Of a stretch of DNA of 64,000 bases, positions 1 through 8,065 are shown piece after piece. Source of the DNA: F23-B02 sp963625685 (GTDB lineage Bacteria; Bacillota; Clostridia; Oscillospirales; Oscillospiraceae). The notes beneath the pieces were generated by a model. That model was not told the origin of the DNA. It made no database searches and saw nothing but the letters and a program-made list of their open reading frames with translations. The DNA lies in contig CAVFTR010000002.1 of assembly GCA_963625685.1 (NCBI GenBank), forward strand, positions 62,001-126,000, given 5' to 3'. Position 1 is the stretch's first letter. Each line of letters begins with the position of its first letter. The position numbers were made by a program, and so were the translations under genes.

Positions 1-2198
1 TTGTAAAACAGCGCCCAGCGCAGGTTCTGACGTATCGTTTTTATCGTCGCGGCGGAGATATCGAAGGCCTCCGGCAGCTTCCTGAGATCGCCCGACGGCA
101 GCAGCACGCCGGCCGACTCTATGGCGATATCCGAGCCCGAGCCCATTGCGACGGCGCAGTCGGCGCTCGCCAGCGCGGGCGTGTCGTTTATCCCGTCGCC
201 GACCATGCACACGGTCCTGCCGCCGGCTTTCAGGCGCTCTGTCTGTGCCGCCTTTTCGCCGGGCCGGACCTCGGAGAGCACATTGTCAATACCGGCCCTC
301 GCGGCTATGGCCCGTGCCGTGCGCTCGTTATCTCCCGTGAGCATCCAGACCTCTTTTCCGGCTGCCTTGAGGAGCCGGACGGCCTCGGCCGCCCCGGGCT
401 TGAGAGTGTCGGCGATGCCGAGCGTTCCGATGAGCCGCCCGTCCCGGCACACGCATATCTCCGCCTTCGCGTCAAGACGCACGTCCGGCAGGGAGGCCAG
501 CGCGATCATATCCGAGCCCTCGCGCTCAAGCGCGGCGCGGCTGGCGCAGACTATCCTGTGTCCGCCGACAACGCCGGATACGCCGCTGCCTATATCGTAG
601 CGGAAATCCGCAACGTCGGGCTGCTCCGCGTCGGGATAACGCTCGGCTGCACAGCGCAGCACCGCCCGCGAGAGCGGATGCTCCGAGTGCCTTTCAAGAG
701 CGGCGCACAGCAAAACGAGCTCGCGCTCCGTGACGCCGGGCGCGGGGTGAATGTCGGTTAGCTCCGGCTGACCTGTCGTCAGCGTGCCGGTCTTGTCGAG
801 CACGACGCAGTCGGCCTTGTAGGCGTTTTCAAGCTCCGAGCCGCTGCGGAAGAGTATGCCGCGCTCGGCCGCAGAGCCCGAGCCGACCATGAGCCCCGTA
901 GGCGTCGCAAGGCCCAGCGCGCAGGGGCAGGCCACCGACAGCACGTCGCAGCAGTTGAGAAGCGCCCTTTCGAGATTTCTCGGCTCTATTCGCCTGTACC
1001 AGACGGCGAAGGTAGCCGCCGCCGCGCCTATGACGGCGGGGACGAACCAGCGCGCGACGGAGTCGGCAAAGCGCTGCACCGGAGCCTTTTCGCTCTGCGC
1101 GCGGCGAACGATGCCGATTATCTGCTCGAGCACCGTATCCTTTCCGAGCGCCGTCGCCCTGAGCTCTGCCGAGCCGGCACGGTTCAAGCTGCCGCCGATG
1201 AGCTTATCGCCCACGGCTTTGTCCGCCGGCAGGCTCTCGCCCGTGAGCATGGACTCGTCGACGGCGCAGCCGCCGCTTATTATTACGCCGTCGACCGGCA
1301 CGCGCTCGCCCGGCCGGACGAGCACGGTGTCGCCGAGGCGGATATTGTCCACGCTCGTTTCAACGAAGCTGCCGCCGCGCTTTACCATCGCGCTGCGCGG
1401 CTGAAGATGCATGAGCTTGCGTATGGCCGAGCCCGCCTCTCCGGCCGCGACCTGCTCCATGTATTTGCCGAACAGGATGAGCGACAGAAGCACGCCGTCG
1501 GAGGTGAAATAGAGCTTGAAATTGCTCTTTCGCGTCAGCGCGACGTAGGAGCTGTAGCCGTAAATGAGCGTCGACGAGAGCGCGACGAGAAGGTCCATGC
1601 CGAAAAAGCCGCTGCGCAGCTCGCGCGCGGCCGAGCGGTAAAAATGTCTGCCCGGGCCGAATTGCAGCGCGCTGCCGATGAGAAATTGCAGCTTCGGGTG
1701 CACCTCGAGCATGAGCGGAGCCGTACACGCCGCGCTCATAACAAGAGTTTTCAAAAGACCCATGCGCTTTTCAAGCTCCTGGTCCTCGTCGCCGCCGCGC
1801 TTTTCACCTATCTCGGCTGCAAGGCCGCAGTCGGCGCAGACCTCTGCGAGCCTGCGCGTATCGAGACACACGGGCCACATATAGACCGTTATGACATCCT
1901 CGTGCAGCTTCACGTCCCTGACGCCGAAAACATCTCCCAGCGCCCTTACGGCGGCCCCGGGCTCGCCCTCAAAGCGGATGTCGGCCTCCTCTACGGGGAC
2001 GCGGAAGCCCGCTTTTCTGACGCAGGCCGCGATATCGCCGAGGTCCAGCACCTTTTCGTCAAAGCGGATAAAGGCCGATGCCGAGGCGTAGCTGACGGCC
2101 GCACGGTCTATGCCGCGCAGCCTGAGCAGCGCCCTGTCGAGCCGCGAGACGCAGGCCGCGCACTCCATATCGAGAATTCTCAGCGTTATTTCCTTCAT
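1..2198 (-). CDS. copA: Copper-type P1B ATPase, C-terminus off the window
   Basis: Heavy-metal translocating P-type ATPase that should pump monovalent copper (or silver) out across the membrane. Translated from the complement, the protein opens with an HMA domain whose metal-binding pair is C13 and C16 (ECAAC), followed by a second, degenerate HMA-like region without a CxxC. Further on are the TGES dephosphorylation motif near residue 316, the membrane CPC metal site near 421, the phosphorylation motif DKTGTLT near 465, MLTGD, and GDGIND near 668. About 732 codons are visible and only the last membrane helices are missing beyond position 1. The ATG at 2198 has ACGGAG a short distance upstream. 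It lies 64 bp downstream of a small membrane-protein gene on the same strand. CPC with an N-terminal CxxC is the usual copper signature; a zinc or cadmium role is less likely. Confidence 0.93.
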   Translation of the reverse strand, partial: MKEITLRILDMECAACVSRLDRALLRLRGIDRAAVSYASASAFIRFDEKVLDLGDIAACVRKAGFRVPVEEADIRFEGEPGAAVRALGDVFGVRDVKLHEDVITVYMWPVCLDTRRLAEVCADCGLAAEIGEKRGGDEDQELEKRMGLLKTLVMSAACTAPLMLEVHPKLQFLIGSALQFGPGRHFYRSAARELRSGFFGMDLLVALSSTLIYGYSSYVALTRKSNFKLYFTSDGVLLSLILFGKYMEQVAAGEAGSAIRKLMHLQPRSAMVKRGGSFVETSVDNIRLGDTVLVRPGERVPVDGVIISGGCAVDESMLTGESLPADKAVGDKLIGGSLNRAGSAELRATALGKDTVLEQIIGIVRRAQSEKAPVQRFADSVARWFVPAVIGAAAATFAVWYRRIEPRNLERALLNCCDVLSVACPCALGLATPTGLMVGSGSAAERGILFRSGSELENAYKADCVVLDKTGTLTTGQPELTDIHPAPGVTERELVLLCAALERHSEHPLSRAVLRCAAERYPDAEQPDVADFRYDIGSGVSGVVGGHRIVCASRAALEREGSDMIALASLPDVRLDAKAEICVCRDGRLIGTLGIADTLKPGAAEAVRLLKAAGKEVWMLTGDNERTARAIAARAGIDNVLSEVRPGEKAAQTERLKAGGRTVCMVGDGINDTPALASADCAVAMGSGSDIAIESAGVLLPSGDLRKLPEAFDISAATIKTIRQNLRWALFY

Positions 2199-2222
2199 AG
2201 CAAAACTCCGTAATTGCGGATA

Positions 2223-2249
2223 GGGGAGAAATGCGAAGCATTTCTCCCC
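2223..2249. repeat. 12-bp perfect hairpin between two codirectional genes
   Basis: GGGGAGAAATGC at 2223-2234 pairs perfectly with 2238-2249 across a 3-nt loop. It sits between the stop of the 2263-2781 gene and the start of the copper ATPase, both read leftwards. No T-run follows on the minus strand, so it is more likely an mRNA processing or attenuation hairpin than a strong terminator. Confidence 0.6.
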
Positions 2250-2262
2250 ATAGCTTATCAAA

Positions 2263-2781
2263 TTATTTGCCCTCGGTCAAAAGCTTTTCTTTCATTTCCT
2301 TACGCTTTTTGAGGGAGGCGACACAGGCGGGGATGGATACCGCAGGCAGGTCGAGCAGCAGCGCCCAGTCGATCCAGTCGATGCCCTTTATGAACTGACC
2401 CTCGTGCCATACGCCCTTTGCGAGCTTGAAGTAGTTATGGTTCCAGACGCCCCAGATATCGGTCGTCGGCTTCCAGAGGTGGACCTTCAGGAAGGCCGCG
2501 CTCGTAACGATGCCGCTGGAAACGACGGTCATGAACGAGGAAGAGCGCTTGTTGCGGATAAGAAACTCCGAGACCGTCGGCAGCACGTAAACAGCGAGGT
2601 TTATGATCCAGAGCTGGAGCGGGATCCTGTAGTTCCACTTGACGGCCTGGCGGATGTGGTCGGCGTCGTGCAGCAGCGCCGCCGCCAGAATGGCGAGGTT
2701 CCACTTTTCTATAAAGGAAGCGGTCTCGTCGTCGATGCGAGTGTCAAGGAATTTTGCTTCGTCTTTCGCAGACTGTGTCAT
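2263..2781 (-). CDS. Unrecognised integral membrane protein with HDADHIRQ motif
   Basis: 172-residue protein I cannot assign to a named family. The N-terminal 25 residues are polar; then comes a striking HDADHIRQ motif near residues 38-45, followed by about four hydrophobic segments (roughly 52-75, 85-105, 130-150 and a short C-terminal one) and a Lys/Glu-rich tail. Histidines and acids in the motif could bind a metal, which is only a guess. GGGGAGG precedes the ATG by about a dozen bases. Its promoter region carries a perfect inverted repeat (2824-2837), which suggests repression by a TetR-like protein not encoded next to it. It precedes the copper ATPase on the same strand, so the two may be co-transcribed. 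Confidence 0.7.
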   Translation of the reverse strand: MTQSAKDEAKFLDTRIDDETASFIEKWNLAILAAALLHDADHIRQAVKWNYRIPLQLWIINLAVYVLPTVSEFLIRNKRSSSFMTVVSSGIVTSAAFLKVHLWKPTTDIWGVWNHNYFKLAKGVWHEGQFIKGIDWIDWALLLDLPAVSIPACVASLKKRKEMKEKLLTEGK

Positions 2782-2823
2782 TTTTCTTTTCCTCCCCGAA
2801 TGAATAAATATTTTAAATATATA

Positions 2824-2837
2824 TTACCACTTGGTAA
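2824..2837. promoter_or_regulatory. TetR-like operator palindrome
   Basis: TTACCA-CT-TGGTAA is a perfect 6+2+6 inverted repeat just downstream of the predicted minus-strand -10 element (2842-2847). This is the usual place for a repressor operator. No regulator gene is adjacent. Confidence 0.55.
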
Positions 2838-2841
2838 GTAA

Positions 2842-2870
2842 AAATTATCACGATCCTCCCCGCTTGTCAA
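2842..2870 (-). promoter_or_regulatory. Promoter for the 2263-2781 gene
   Basis: On the minus strand a consensus TTGACA (2870-2865) is followed after 17 bp by TAATTT (2847-2842). The start point would fall at the edge of the TTACCA palindrome. Confidence 0.5.
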
Positions 2871-2949
2871 TATGCACGGAGAATATTTTTGCTTTACACG
2901 GCTATCCCGCTGCTTTATAATGCGAGCATAATGCTTTTAGGAGATAAAA

Positions 2950-3639
2950 ATGATAAAATACGTTTTCATGGACATTGACGATACGCTGCTCGACTTCGGC
3001 AGGGCCGAGGCGGCGGCGATAAAAAAGACCTTTGAGCGCCTCGGAGTCCCCGCGACGCTGGAGGTCATCGCGCGCTACAGCCGGATAAACGACGAGCACT
3101 GGGCCCGGCTCGAGCGCCGCGAGCTCACGCGCGAGCAGGTGCTGGTGCAGCGCTTTGACACGCTGTTTGCGGAGCTCGGCATAAAAAACGTGCCCAGCGA
3201 GCTTGCGCAGGCGAGCTATGAGTATCTCCTCGGCATCGGGCACTATTTCGTCGACGGCGCGCCCGAGCTTCTGGAGGCGCTCAAGGGGAAATACGAAATG
3301 TATATAGTCTCAAACGGCACGGCCTCGGTGCAGGACAGCCGCCTTGAAAGCGCGGGCATCGCGCCGTACTTCAAGGGCATTTTCATATCCGAGCGTCTCG
3401 GCGCGGACAAGCCGTCGAGGGAGTTTTTCGACCGCGCCTTTTCTCAGATAGAGGGCTTTGAGCGCGATAAGGCCGTCATCGTCGGCGACAGGCTCTCGTC
3501 GGATATCCTGGGCGGCATAAACGCGGGGATAATGACCTGCTGGTTCAATCCGGGCCGACTGCCAGCGCGGGCGGATATAGTCCCCGACTGCGAGATACAC
3601 GCGCTGTCCGAGCTGCCGGAATTATTAGAAAAACTCTGA
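2950..3639 (+). CDS. yjjG: HAD-superfamily nucleotidase, YjjG/YfnB type
   Basis: 229-residue haloacid-dehalogenase-type phosphatase, probably acting on (non-canonical) pyrimidine nucleoside monophosphates in the cytosol. Motif I is DIDDT with nucleophile D8 and acid D10. A helical cap follows (about residues 16-90), motif II is SNG near 120, the motif III lysine is in DKPS, and motif IV is VGDRLSSDI. Length and the N-terminal FMDIDDTLLD are typical of the YjjG subfamily. AGGAGA lies 7 bp before the ATG. It is a single-gene unit, convergent with the phosphopantetheinyl transferase gene. Confidence 0.85.
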   Translation: MIKYVFMDIDDTLLDFGRAEAAAIKKTFERLGVPATLEVIARYSRINDEHWARLERRELTREQVLVQRFDTLFAELGIKNVPSELAQASYEYLLGIGHYFVDGAPELLEALKGKYEMYIVSNGTASVQDSRLESAGIAPYFKGIFISERLGADKPSREFFDRAFSQIEGFERDKAVIVGDRLSSDILGGINAGIMTCWFNPGRLPARADIVPDCEIHALSELPELLEKL

Positions 3640-3650
3640 GACCGCAGGTC

Positions 3651-4232
3651 TCAGAGTTTTTCTTCTATAAGCTCTATGCTTCCGCTATGCTGCGAGCCTG
3701 CGCAGCAGCCGATATGATACCTGCCGTATCTGAGGCTGTGGAAGCGGAAGCCCTCGACGCCCTGCACGACGGAAAAGCTGCGCACGTCGCCCAGACGCAG
3801 ATCGGCGGCCTTTATATAGCTCTCCTTGAGCGTCCACAGACGGCAGAACTCGTCCCCGGGGCTTTGTGAGCTTCTTACGAGCTCCGCCTCATCGGCCAGG
3901 AAAAAGCGCTCTGCCAGCCTGAGCGGGCCTGTGCGCGCAAGCTCGATATCCGCGCCGACGGGCTGATCGGAGACCGCGCACAGCGCATAGTCCCCGCAGT
4001 GGGCCAGCGAGAAAAATACGCCGCTGTCCGGAAAATACGGCTTGCCGTTTTCCGTGAGAGAATAGCCGCAGCTTCCCGTGACTTTTTCGAGCAGAAGCTC
4101 CGCGCCGAGGCTGCGCCGTCTGTCGCCGTCATTTTTAAGCTTCAGCGTCTTTTCGCGCCGCAGCGGAGAAACCGCGCCGAGGCAGGACTCGATATCGAGC
4201 CCCGTCACGCAGGCGATATACAGCCTTGTCAT
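3651..4232 (-). CDS. 4'-phosphopantetheinyl transferase, Sfp type
   Basis: Transfers 4'-phosphopantetheine from coenzyme A to a conserved serine of carrier proteins such as ACP. From the ATG at 4232 the protein has 193 residues and shows the family signature: GADIE at about 93-97 (magnesium ligands) and WTLKESYIKA at about 133-142. I chose this start because it overlaps the stop of the upstream HD-domain gene as ATGA and has GAGGG just before it; an in-frame start 18 codons earlier would lie well inside that gene. The two genes form a translationally coupled pair. No polyketide or peptide synthase is nearby, so a general carrier-protein role is the simplest reading. Confidence 0.87.
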   Translation of the reverse strand: MTRLYIACVTGLDIESCLGAVSPLRREKTLKLKNDGDRRRSLGAELLLEKVTGSCGYSLTENGKPYFPDSGVFFSLAHCGDYALCAVSDQPVGADIELARTGPLRLAERFFLADEAELVRSSQSPGDEFCRLWTLKESYIKAADLRLGDVRSFSVVQGVEGFRFHSLRYGRYHIGCCAGSQHSGSIELIEEKL

Positions 4233-4771
4233 GCCCTCATCGCGTCGAGCGTTTTCTGGATGAGCGTATCGAGCTCCCAGCCGCACATCTCGGCGCCGCG
4301 GATGATGACGTCGCGCGAGCAGCCGGCCGCGAACTTCTTATCCTTGAACTTTTTCTTCACGGACTTCACCTCCATGTCGGAGATGCCGGTCGGGCGCATG
4401 AGCGCGACCGCGCCGATGAGCCCCGTTAGCTCGTCTGCCGCGAACAGGACCTTTTCCATGAAGCGCTCGGGCTCGACGTCGATGCAGATGCCGTAGCCGT
4501 GGCTTATGACGGCGTGGATGACGCCCTCGTCGATATCCAGCCCGTGCAGCAGCTCGTTTGCCTTGACGCAGTGCTGCTCGGGCCAGAGCTCAAAATCTAT
4601 ATCGTGGAGCATGCCGACGGCGGCCCAGTATTCGGTCCGCTCGGGGTCGTATTCCTTCGCAAGCTCGCCCATGACCTTGGAGACGGTCTCGGCGTGCTGG
4701 AGGTGGAACGGCTCCTTATTATACCTTGCGACAAGCTCCCTTGCCTGCTCAACTGTGGGAATATAGCTCAT
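4229..4771 (-). CDS. HD-domain metal-dependent phosphohydrolase
   Basis: 180-residue single-domain protein of the HD superfamily. Metal ligands fit H26 (LQHAETV), the H56-D57 pair (MLHDID) and a later HAVISHG stretch. Proteins of this size are often annotated as hydrolases of phosphoesters, but the substrate is unknown. The ATG at 4771 is preceded by AGGAGGCCAGAC. Its stop overlaps the start of the phosphopantetheinyl transferase, so both are probably made from one mRNA. Confidence 0.82.
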   Translation of the reverse strand: MSYIPTVEQARELVARYNKEPFHLQHAETVSKVMGELAKEYDPERTEYWAAVGMLHDIDFELWPEQHCVKANELLHGLDIDEGVIHAVISHGYGICIDVEPERFMEKVLFAADELTGLIGAVALMRPTGISDMEVKSVKKKFKDKKFAAGCSRDVIIRGAEMCGWELDTLIQKTLDAMRA

Positions 4772-4844
4772 TTGTCTGGCCTCCTGAAAATATGATGCAC
4801 TATTTTACAGCAAGAAGGGACAGAAATCAACGGAAAAATCGTAA

Positions 4845-4873
4845 TTGACAGTACGGGAGCTATGGATTAAAAT
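4845..4873 (+). promoter_or_regulatory. Promoter of the glycosyltransferase gene
   Basis: TTGACA (4845-4850), 17-bp spacer, TAAAAT (4868-4873), about 40 bp ahead of the glycosyltransferase start. Confidence 0.65.
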
Positions 4874-4910
4874 TTATATTTGATATGAGTATAAGGCTGA
4901 GGAGACGGAC

Positions 4911-5864
4911 ATGGAGCATCCCGTTTTGTACATTGTCATACCCTGCTACAACGAGCAGGAGGTGCTGCCGATAACGGCGCCGATGTTTTTGAATAAGCTG
5001 CATGAGCTCGAGACCGCGGGGCTCGTGTCGGGAAAAAGCCGCGTTCTGTTCGTAAACGACGGCAGCGGCGACGCGACCTGGGATATCATAAAGCGCCTCG
5101 CCGCGGAGGACGAGCATTATATCGGCATAAGCCAGAGCCGCAACCGCGGCCATCAGAACGCCGTGCTCGCGGGGCTAATGGAGGCGAAGGATCGCTGCGA
5201 TATAAGCATCTCCATAGACTGCGACGGCCAGGACGACATAAACGCCATGGACGATATGGTCAGAGCCTATCTTGGCGGCTGCGATATAGTCTACGGAGTG
5301 CGCTCGGACCGCGAGAGCGACAGCTTTTTCAAGCGCAGCACCGCGCAGGGCTTTTACAGGCTTCTGTCCGCCATGGGCGCGGATATCGTGTATAACCACG
5401 CCGACTACAGGCTCATAAGCGCCAGAGCCCTGCGGGAGCTTGCAAAATTCGGAGAGGTGAACCTCTTTCTGCGCGGGATGGTGCCGCTCGTCGGCTTCAA
5501 GAGCACGAGCGTCGAGTATAAGCGCGCAGAGCGCCTTGCCGGAGAGAGCAAATACCCCCTGCGCAAAATGCTCGCCCTCGCGGGAGACGGCATAACGAGC
5601 CTTTCGGTGAAGCCTCTGCGGCTGATCATGAGCTTCGGGCTCGTCGTCGCGCTTCTGAGCTTTGCCGGCGTTATCTGGGCCATCGCCTCCGCGCTGAGCG
5701 GGCATGCCGTCGCCGGCTGGGCGAGCATGACATGCATAATCTGCTTTGTCAGCGGCGTGCAGCTTATCTGCATGGGCGTCATCGGCGAGTATATAGGCAA
5801 GATATATCTGGAAGCCAAGCGCCGCCCGCGCTATATCATTTCCGAACGTACATGGGATAATTAG
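4911..5864 (+). CDS. Family 2 glycosyltransferase, GtrB/DPM type, with two membrane helices
   Basis: 317-residue membrane-anchored glycosyltransferase that should transfer a sugar from a nucleotide donor to polyprenyl phosphate, feeding cell-surface glycans. The GT-A fold starts with IVIPCYNEQ; donor-binding D50 is in NDGSGD and the metal-binding DxD is D103-x-D105. A membrane-proximal helical part leads to two C-terminal transmembrane segments at about 230-255 and 265-287, the DPM1/GtrB/YkcC architecture. GAGGAGA precedes the ATG. A strong promoter lies immediately upstream, and a new promoter follows the stop, so it looks monocistronic. Confidence 0.9.
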   Translation: MEHPVLYIVIPCYNEQEVLPITAPMFLNKLHELETAGLVSGKSRVLFVNDGSGDATWDIIKRLAAEDEHYIGISQSRNRGHQNAVLAGLMEAKDRCDISISIDCDGQDDINAMDDMVRAYLGGCDIVYGVRSDRESDSFFKRSTAQGFYRLLSAMGADIVYNHADYRLISARALRELAKFGEVNLFLRGMVPLVGFKSTSVEYKRAERLAGESKYPLRKMLALAGDGITSLSVKPLRLIMSFGLVVALLSFAGVIWAIASALSGHAVAGWASMTCIICFVSGVQLICMGVIGEYIGKIYLEAKRRPRYIISERTWDN

Positions 5865-5867
5865 GTC

Positions 5868-5896
5868 TTGTTTCATAGACAAATGTCTGATATAAT
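5868..5896 (+). promoter_or_regulatory. Promoter of the 80-residue membrane-protein gene
   Basis: TTGTTT (5868-5873), 17-bp spacer, perfect TATAAT (5891-5896). It starts 4 bp after the glycosyltransferase stop. Confidence 0.65.
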
Positions 5897-5933
5897 ACAT
5901 CCATCTGATATTAAGGACAAGGAGATATTATTC

Positions 5934-6176
5934 ATGAACTACTGGAGCACCGCACGCAGAGGCGTTCTCGGCCTCGGCGCGGCATCGATCGCCTACGCTG
6001 TATGGAAGAAGAATCCCGTCGTGCCTCTGGCGCTGTACGGTATGCATCTTGCAGAGTACTTCCTCGTTGCCAAGAAGGCCGGCAGGAAGGTCTGGTACGA
6101 CGATACGCGCTGCTTTATAAACACCGTGCTTTACGGCTTCACCTTCTGGCTTCCCATGAAGCTCGAGATCGAGTGA
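5934..6176 (+). CDS. Small unrecognised membrane protein (80 aa)
   Basis: The ATG at 5934 has AAGGACAAGGAG upstream with good spacing, so I use it rather than the in-frame start at 5868, which overlaps the -35 element. The product has about three short hydrophobic stretches (residues 9-22, 27-43 and 58-74) separated by basic residues, and contains GMHLAEYFLVAKKAG. It has its own promoter and terminator, which supports a real gene. I do not recognise the family. Confidence 0.7.
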   Translation: MNYWSTARRGVLGLGAASIAYAVWKKNPVVPLALYGMHLAEYFLVAKKAGRKVWYDDTRCFINTVLYGFTFWLPMKLEIE

Positions 6177-6183
6177 TGAACGG

Positions 6184-6213
6184 AAATTTCCGGCTTTGCG
6201 GCCGGAAATTTTT
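6184..6213 (+). terminator. Rho-independent terminator after the small membrane protein
   Basis: AAATTTCCGGC (6184-6194) pairs perfectly with 6201-6211 over a 6-nt loop, and the stem runs into a T-rich tract. The NUDIX gene begins 20 bp later. Confidence 0.7.
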
Positions 6214-6232
6214 ATATAGGAGAGAACAGAGC

Positions 6233-6703
6233 ATGCTAAACACGACCCTGTGCTATATAAGCCGCGGCAGCGAGTATCTCATGCTGCACCGCGTTAAGAA
6301 GAATAACGATGTAAATCACGATAAATGGATAGGCGTCGGCGGAAAATTCGAGGCCGGCGAGAGCCCGGACGAGTGCCTTCTGCGCGAGGCGAGGGAGGAG
6401 ACGGGGCTCACGCTCACCTCCTGGCGCTGCCGCGGCATAGTCACCTTTGTGAACACGCAGTGCGGGTCGGAATACATGCACCTGTTCACGGCAGACGGCT
6501 TTGAGGGCGAATTGAAGCCCTGCGACGAGGGCGAGCTCGAGTGGATAGACCGCCGGAGGCTTTACGAGCTCACGCTCTGGGAGGGCGATAAGATATTCCT
6601 GCGCCTGCTGGAGGACGACGACGCGGAGTTTTTCCTCTTAAAGCTCAGCTATGACGGGGATAAGCTCATAAGCGCCGTCCTAAACGGCGAAAAAATACGC
6701 TAA
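6233..6703 (+). CDS. NUDIX hydrolase (MutT-like)
   Basis: 156-residue nucleoside-diphosphate-linked hydrolase. The complete Nudix box runs from G37 to L59: G37-x5-E43-x7-R51-E52-x2-E55-E56-x-G58, so magnesium-dependent pyrophosphohydrolysis is expected. The size and the CYISRGSEYLMLHR opening resemble 8-oxo-dGTP or dihydroneopterin-triphosphate diphosphatases of Firmicutes; which substrate is used cannot be told. The start at 6233 follows AGGAGAG; a long in-frame extension back to 6002 would overlap the preceding gene in another frame and is rejected. Confidence 0.88.
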   Translation: MLNTTLCYISRGSEYLMLHRVKKNNDVNHDKWIGVGGKFEAGESPDECLLREAREETGLTLTSWRCRGIVTFVNTQCGSEYMHLFTADGFEGELKPCDEGELEWIDRRRLYELTLWEGDKIFLRLLEDDDAEFFLLKLSYDGDKLISAVLNGEKIR

Positions 6704-6709
6704 GGTCGC

Positions 6710-6745
6710 AAAAAAAACGGGCTGCGGGGATCGAACCCGCAGCCC
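6710..6745 (-). terminator. Minus-strand terminator whose hairpin mimics a tRNA T-arm
   Basis: GGGCTGCGGG (6719-6728) pairs perfectly with 6736-6745 over a 7-nt loop, and eight As at 6710-6717 give the T-run on the minus strand. It ends transcription of the histidine-kinase-like gene. Read on the minus strand the loop is TTCGATC, exactly like a tRNA T-arm of 5+7+5. Confidence 0.75.
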
Positions 6746-6788
6746 TGTCTGTAAGCTGACCGGCGGCAGAGAGCCGACTTCCGTCAGC

Positions 6789-7862
6789 TCAATCGTCTAA
6801 AAATTCGGAGTAGCAGTCGAGCGTCAGGCAGCCGGACAGCTGCGTGAGTATCATCTGCATTTCCGAGTCACCGTAGTCGTTGGCGGGCGCGGACAGGCTC
6901 TTGTCCGCAGGAATGTCGTAGGAGAGCATAACGCGCACGCAGGTGCCCTGGCCCTCGCCGCGGCTTTCGATTATGAGCGCGCCGTGATGGAGCTCCGCTA
7001 TGCTTTTTGCGACGGAAAGCCCGATGCCGCTGCCCGCGCGCTCGGAGAGGCTGCCGCGCTGCCGGTATTTCCCGAACACCGAGGCCAGCTCGCCGCTCGG
7101 TATGCCGCAGCCGTTATCGTCGACGCAGATGATCAGGCTCTTATCCGTCCTGAGCAGCGAGACCGATATCCTGCCGCCGCGCCCGCAGTTCGCGATGCTG
7201 TTCGACAGGAGGTTGAGCAGAAGCTGCTCGGCGAGCGCGCGGTCCGCTATGATGCGCAGGCGCTCCTCGGCGTGAAAGGAGATGCCGATATTCTGCTTGC
7301 GCGTGAGAATGCCCACGGTGTCGGTGATGCTCCCGAAAAGCTCCGTCATGTCCAGCGGCTCGGGGCGGAAGGGCAGCGAGCCCTCGGCTATGCCGGAGAG
7401 CGTGCCCAGATTGTCAAGCGCGCGCTTTACCCTGTAATAATTGCGGTTGAGCGTGCATACATATTCGTTCAGCTTCTCGTTGGCGACGTCCTCGGCGATG
7501 ACCGATATGCACGAGGCGGAGAATTTTATGTTGGACATGCACGAGCGCAGCGTGTCAAAAACGCTGTCGACCGGAGCGGGGGGCTTTTCCTCGCAGCTTA
7601 TGATGTATATGCGGCAGCCGCCCGCGGAGGCCAGCTTCACGGTGCAGCTCCTGCTGCCGATAAACGCCGTGGCAATGAAGCTGTCGGCCTGATTGCACGC
7701 GATATGCGACGGCATGAGCCTGTCCAGCGGCTTTGATGTCAGATCTGCTCCCGCGAGCGCGATCGCGGCGGGATTCATGTAAACTATTTTTCCGCGGCGG
7801 GCGGCGAGCGCCGCCGTGTCGAGCATCGACAGCGCGGCGGATATCACGTCGGTATCGGGCAT
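6789..7862 (-). CDS. Histidine-kinase-like protein with PAS-like start and HATPase_c, no phospho-acceptor His seen
   Basis: 357-residue soluble protein. Residues about 5-95 look like a degenerate PAS domain (KIVYMNPAAIALAG). Residues 107-160 sit where the HisKA dimerisation domain should be, but the H-box reads SNIKFSASCIS with no histidine. The HATPase_c domain is intact: N-box LLLNLLSNS (N217, N221), G1 DDNGCGI (about 248-254) and G2 GSGIGLS (278-284). No transmembrane helix and no response regulator are nearby. It could be an orphan kinase with an unusual acceptor, an anti-sigma-like ATP-binding regulator, or a phosphatase. It is monocistronic, divergent from gapA, with the terminator at 6710-6745. 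Confidence 0.8.
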   Translation of the reverse strand: MPDTDVISAALSMLDTAALAARRGKIVYMNPAAIALAGADLTSKPLDRLMPSHIACNQADSFIATAFIGSRSCTVKLASAGGCRIYIISCEEKPPAPVDSVFDTLRSCMSNIKFSASCISVIAEDVANEKLNEYVCTLNRNYYRVKRALDNLGTLSGIAEGSLPFRPEPLDMTELFGSITDTVGILTRKQNIGISFHAEERLRIIADRALAEQLLLNLLSNSIANCGRGGRISVSLLRTDKSLIICVDDNGCGIPSGELASVFGKYRQRGSLSERAGSGIGLSVAKSIAELHHGALIIESRGEGQGTCVRVMLSYDIPADKSLSAPANDYGDSEMQMILTQLSGCLTLDCYSEFLDD

Positions 7863-8065
7863 GGCAAGTCACCTCAAAACATTTTTCGGCATCATTTTAT
7901 CAAAAGCAAGCATAATATACAATAGCAGCCTCAAAAAAGGCGCTTTTTTATAGGATATTTGGCTGTATCGAAATATTGATTTTTGAGTATAGTATATGAT
8001 AAACTAAATTTAAAACAGCAAGTAATGTTTTCCACGCTGAAATCAAAACAATGGAGGAAGATATA
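7863..8065. other. Intergenic region between divergent genes, upstream of gapA
   Basis: About 200 bp, AT-rich near 7960-8030, and must carry the promoters of the kinase-like gene and gapA. Several TATA-like hexamers occur (for example TATAGT near 7990-7995) but none has a convincing -35 at standard spacing, so I do not assign one. I see no operator or structured leader. Confidence 0.4.

Noticed and set aside
6719..6745. Possible tRNA gene, because of a T-arm-like hairpin
   Set aside because: No D-arm, anticodon arm or acceptor stem around it; the flanking A-run makes it a terminator.
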